Part shown: positions 60,800-64,000 of the stretch, one piece after another
How positions within the stretch are numbered: the first letter of the stretch is position 1
How the letters are laid out: each line of letters opens with the position of its first letter
Source of the DNA: Tanypteryx hageni
Lineage: Eukaryota; Arthropoda; Insecta; Odonata; Petaluridae
Length of the DNA: 64,000 bases
Direction of reading: 5' to 3'
Assembly: GCA_028673005.1 (NCBI GenBank)
Contig: CM054116.1
Location: 94,446,707-94,510,706 of the forward strand
Program-made: the position numbers and the translations under genes
Notes under the pieces: generated by a model
What the model saw: the letters and a program-made list of their open reading frames with translations, nothing else
Told to the model about the DNA's origin: nothing
The model's database searches: none

Positions 60800-61060
60800 A
60801 CAATCTTTTTTCAAAGGAGGTGGTCCATCGATATGAATTTCTCCTTTATTGCAGTGTTCCAGGCATGGTTGATATCGTTCCGTCTTATTCCAATCTTCTA
60901 ATTCTTGTAATTCGGGAAATGTGGCGGCTGATGGATGTCACGTGGATGATACAGTTCAATATAATCAATAGGTATAAATTTCAGATCCTCTAATTTCATC
61001 GTCTTCCAACCACGTTCATGGCCGACCCAACTTTATGTATAATTGCGAGTTGTTTTAAGT
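60800..61060 (-). other. Possible degraded coding fragment, unassigned
   Basis: On the minus strand, after an ACTTTCAG acceptor-like site near 61067, one frame reads GHERGWKTMKLEDLKFIPID and YIELYHPRDIHQPPHF. A shifted frame continues PELQELEDWNKTERYQPCLE and HCNKGEIHIDGPPPLKKDC. The composition looks protein-like, but no family is recognised and a frameshift separates the halves. Confidence 0.3.
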
Positions 61061-61069
61061 CCATAACTG

Positions 61070-62229
61070 AAAGTTAATTATTTTCAAATCAATGATTGCT
61101 TAGATTTATAATATAATAATGATTTTAAATATAAATTAAATTACCTTTGGAGAGCGATCTTATGCGTGGAGTATTCTGGATGCGTCTTTCTTCGAGAAAC
61201 TCACTTATGCACGCGTCCGTCCTCTGCCGAGTCTCAAAACCGAATGAAACCTTCTATGTGCAAGATTGCAAAAATGCTGAGACTGCACGGCCGCGAGACT
61301 CTGCGTAGCGATTTTGAGTCAGCGAACCGGACGTGATCACTGCAAAGTGCCGAGTTCGTGCATACACCGGATGTGATCTGGAGAGTGGGGGTTAACGCAA
61401 AAGTATCACGTCAACACTTTCCCAACTTGCGATTTGAAGAAAGAGTACACGCCATAACGCTTTGAGTCTTCGACTTTATGTGACGTTTTCTCAGCATCGG
61501 ACCTCGTGTCATATATTTTGCTGCAGCAGTATTCACAAACAAAATTGTTTCCAAAGAATACCTTCAATACCTACGCCATCTGGTAAGCATATTTTCATTC
61601 AAAATATTTAATCGTTTTGGAAGAATTCTTTTAAAATTGAGTTTATTTCATAAATTCTGAAAATTATCACATTCTTGAAAAATGATGTGTTCGATGAGGG
61701 CTAAATGTAACCTCTCAAGATTTTATAATTGACAATTTTAGTAATAGCAGTGATATAAGTGATAGAGATTATTTCTTTACGAAAAAAATAGTGATAATAT
61801 TTCTAGGGTGAAATATTGCTGCAATCAATGTATTTCATATAGAAACATCCCAGTTCTCTTCTTTGGAAGTCATTGAACCGTATAACATTTCAGCATTCTA
61901 TACAAATATAAATGTCATCTTAAAGTCGTAGAAGATTTCTACATATTATTGTTTCTATTGTAATGTTAAATTATTTAGTATAAGACTTGTGAGATTATGT
62001 AATTGATATATAGGAATGGGGAATGCAATTGTATGAGTATTGAAATTGATATTTTTATTTTTTCAGATACTACGTTTACCAATTTAACCTCCTTTTTCCT
62101 AACCTGCATATATATATAAATTCTTGGTTTCTTTATTTCTTTCATTGTTTTTTTGAAACGGTTGGGATGGAAACACTTTGTGAGGTGTGTTTCATATATT
62201 TTAACCCACGTTATCGCGTAGCGCATGAA
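61070..62229. other. Leader region upstream of the polymerase frame
   Basis: AT-rich apart from a patch with several CG dinucleotides at 61180-61400. If the polymerase belongs to a Maverick/Polinton, its terminal inverted repeat could lie here or further left, but the partner end is outside the window and cannot be compared. Confidence 0.3.
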
Positions 62230-64000
62230 ATGAGCGACGTTCATATGCGACACGTGATACAGAGAGGTGGAAACCGAGTTGTAGAAATAGAATCGGCAGT
62301 GAGGAATCGTCTAAAGACATTTTGGATGAGTGGAGATGGAGTGAATAGAGACATTATCACGTTTTTAGACGGTATTAGGGAAATTTTGATAGGTAAAATT
62401 AGCGAACAGTTGGCAAATACGGCTCTGAAAATTAATATAATTTTAAAAGCTACGTTTAAAAAGGAGAATGAATCGAGTGAGAGAGTGTTCAAAACGAAAA
62501 ATGTTCGAGTCCTTCAGGCTAATGATATTGATGAAATTTTGAATGAACTTTTTGGAAAAATTTTGAAGGAAAAGTCTGAGCAGCAGGCAAAAGGTTCCGG
62601 TTGGTCGCTATCCGAGATTCTTGGGTTAGAATTGAGGATCAATAAGTACACACCTTTGAGAGGGTCCTCTTTTATTGATTTGCCACCAAAAATAAAAAAC
62701 ACACTTTCGGTAATAAATATCAATAATAGCGATTGCTTTTGTTTTAAATATGCGATTTGGGCAAAAAATGTTCAGAAAGATCCTCAACGCGTGTCCAAAT
62801 ACAACAACGAGGAATTTCGAAAAGGGTACGATTGGGATTGCATTGAGTACCCTGTGGAGCTCTCAAAAATTCCAAAATTTGAAAAAACCAACAATATTTC
62901 GGTTAATGTTTTCGGTATTGATGAAAAAAATAATGTGTACCCTATCAAAGTTGTGGATGAGGAACTCGATGACCACCGAGACCTTTTGCTTTTAACTGAA
63001 GGCTCCAAGACCCATTATTGTTACATAAGAAATTTTGAAAGGTTAGTTCACCGCCAGATGACTAAAAAAGATAATAGACTATACATGTGCAAAAGATGTT
63101 TCACTCATTATCACGATGAAGAAAAGCTCATGGAACATAAACGGGACTGCAACACCAATGCTCCCTCGAAAATCCTGCTCCCCACAGATGAAGACAAGTG
63201 GTTAAAATTAAAAAATTTCAGGCACACCATGCGTGTCCCTTTCGTGGTGTACGCTGATTTCGAATGCATCCTACCAAAATTTGCCAGTTGCAGTAGCCCT
63301 CTTGATCATTCCTACTCGATATCCACCCAAAAACATGAGGTCATGTCTTTTTGTTTTGTTTTGGTATCCTCCACGGGAGAGATTTTCGATCCTGTTCTCT
63401 ATCGTGGTGCGGATGCCGCCGAGGTATTCGTTAAGAATTTAAGAGATGTCTCAGAGCTCATATGCAGAGTGTACAAAAACGTGACTCCTATGGTTGCGAT
63501 GACCCCGGAGGAACAGGAAGCATTCAATACGGCGACCGTTTGTCACATTTGTGGGGAGGAATTAGGTAATGATCGCGTGAGAGATCACTGTCATCTCACG
63601 GGTATGTATCGAGGACCTGCTCATTCAAATTGCAATTTAAATTTCAAAATGCCAAATTTTCTCCCCGTTTTCATCCACAACCTATCCGGTTACGACTCCC
63701 ACCTGATCATTCCTCATTTAGGTTACGACGAAAAGGAAATACATTGCATCCCCAATTCGGAGGAAAAATATATTTCCTTTTCAAAGAAGGTGAGTGAAAA
63801 CTTTTCCATCAGATTCCTCGATACATTTCGTTTCATGGCTTCTTCCCTCTCAAAATTAGTTGAAAATCTCCCCCAAGATAAGTTCGAGCAAACTGCAAAG
63901 TATTTTGGAGAAAAACTGGACTTGGTCACTCGTAAAGGTGTTTTCCCTTACGAATACGTAGACTGCTGGGACAAATTGAACGATGTGTGCTTACCACCCA
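62230..64000 (+). CDS. Maverick/Polinton (adintovirus-type) family B DNA polymerase, N-terminal part, runs off window
   Basis: An open frame from ATG at 62230 through 590 codons, with no stop to the window end. Seen: a C2HC finger (C287, C290, H303, C307); YADFEC with D343 and E345, exonuclease motif I of family B polymerases; an inserted endonuclease VII-like zinc motif (C438, C441, DHCH 452-455, H465, N467, C468); and HNLSGYDSHL (483-492), exonuclease motif II. The polymerase palm motifs would lie beyond 64000. Such proteins are the protein-primed replicases of Maverick/Polinton elements and related adintoviruses in animals, copying a linear double-stranded genome. The start is the first ATG after an in-frame stop region; an earlier ATG at 62225 closes after one codon. 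No decay is visible, unlike the neighbouring transposase genes. A stand-alone relative without capsid genes is possible. Confidence 0.88.
   Translation, partial: MSDVHMRHVIQRGGNRVVEIESAVRNRLKTFWMSGDGVNRDIITFLDGIREILIGKISEQLANTALKINIILKATFKKENESSERVFKTKNVRVLQANDIDEILNELFGKILKEKSEQQAKGSGWSLSEILGLELRINKYTPLRGSSFIDLPPKIKNTLSVININNSDCFCFKYAIWAKNVQKDPQRVSKYNNEEFRKGYDWDCIEYPVELSKIPKFEKTNNISVNVFGIDEKNNVYPIKVVDEELDDHRDLLLLTEGSKTHYCYIRNFERLVHRQMTKKDNRLYMCKRCFTHYHDEEKLMEHKRDCNTNAPSKILLPTDEDKWLKLKNFRHTMRVPFVVYADFECILPKFASCSSPLDHSYSISTQKHEVMSFCFVLVSSTGEIFDPVLYRGADAAEVFVKNLRDVSELICRVYKNVTPMVAMTPEEQEAFNTATVCHICGEELGNDRVRDHCHLTGMYRGPAHSNCNLNFKMPNFLPVFIHNLSGYDSHLIIPHLGYDEKEIHCIPNSEEKYISFSKKVSENFSIRFLDTFRFMASSLSKLVENLPQDKFEQTAKYFGEKLDLVTRKGVFPYEYVDCWDKLNDVCLPP

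Overview
The window is animal nuclear DNA, most likely from an arthropod. It is AT-rich, with large introns and GT-AG splice signals, a metazoan Prrx-type homeobox gene, and abundant cut-and-paste and other transposons: hAT, piggyBac-like, mariner-like, Penelope-like, Maverick/Polinton-like and a RAG1/Transib-like family. Nothing looks bacterial: no operons, no CRISPR array, no rRNA. The exact taxon cannot be read from the sequence.

Positions 926-30900, minus strand: one host gene dominates. It is a paired-type homeobox gene of the Prrx class. Four coding exons (30900-30729, 29861-29542, 3419-3218, 1302-926) join in frame into a predicted 356-residue protein. The homeodomain is cut between residues 46 and 47 by an intron of about 26 kb. 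The protein keeps the N-terminal FSVNSLLEL motif and the whole homeodomain, but no OAR motif is visible; the last exon is His-rich instead.

The introns hold layered repeats. Six elements carry hAT-type 8-bp target-site duplications (1886-2489, 6849-7405, 10856-11012, 25569-29194, 28074-28475, and 34756-35126 upstream of the gene); a seventh at 5386-5572 has a near-duplication. The 3.6-kb one at 25569-29194 still carries a broken ZBED5-like transposase and has itself been invaded by a 402-bp element. Other intronic repeats are a Penelope-like fragment with a GIY-YIG endonuclease, a divergent pair of tRNA-Gly-derived sequences, tandem arrays and dispersed repeats.

Positions 30.9-50 kb: upstream intergenic DNA without a recognisable gene. 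It holds purine/pyrimidine-biased tracts, microsatellites, a 371-bp hAT-type element and two copies of a dispersed repeat, one flanked by a 19-bp direct repeat.

Positions 50-61 kb: a transposon graveyard. It contains a second Penelope GIY-YIG relic, a GTF2IRD2-like hAT relic on the plus strand, an unassigned broken reading-frame cluster, a broken RAG1/Transib-like transposase (55627-57385), a broken ZMYM1-like hAT transposase (57770-60270) and a 48-bp minisatellite.

Positions 62230-64000, plus strand: an uninterrupted reading frame of at least 590 codons runs off the end of the window. It encodes the N-terminal part of a Maverick/Polinton (adintovirus-type) family B DNA polymerase, with a zinc finger, exonuclease motifs I and II, and an inserted endonuclease VII-like zinc motif. 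It is the only mobile-element gene here that looks undamaged.
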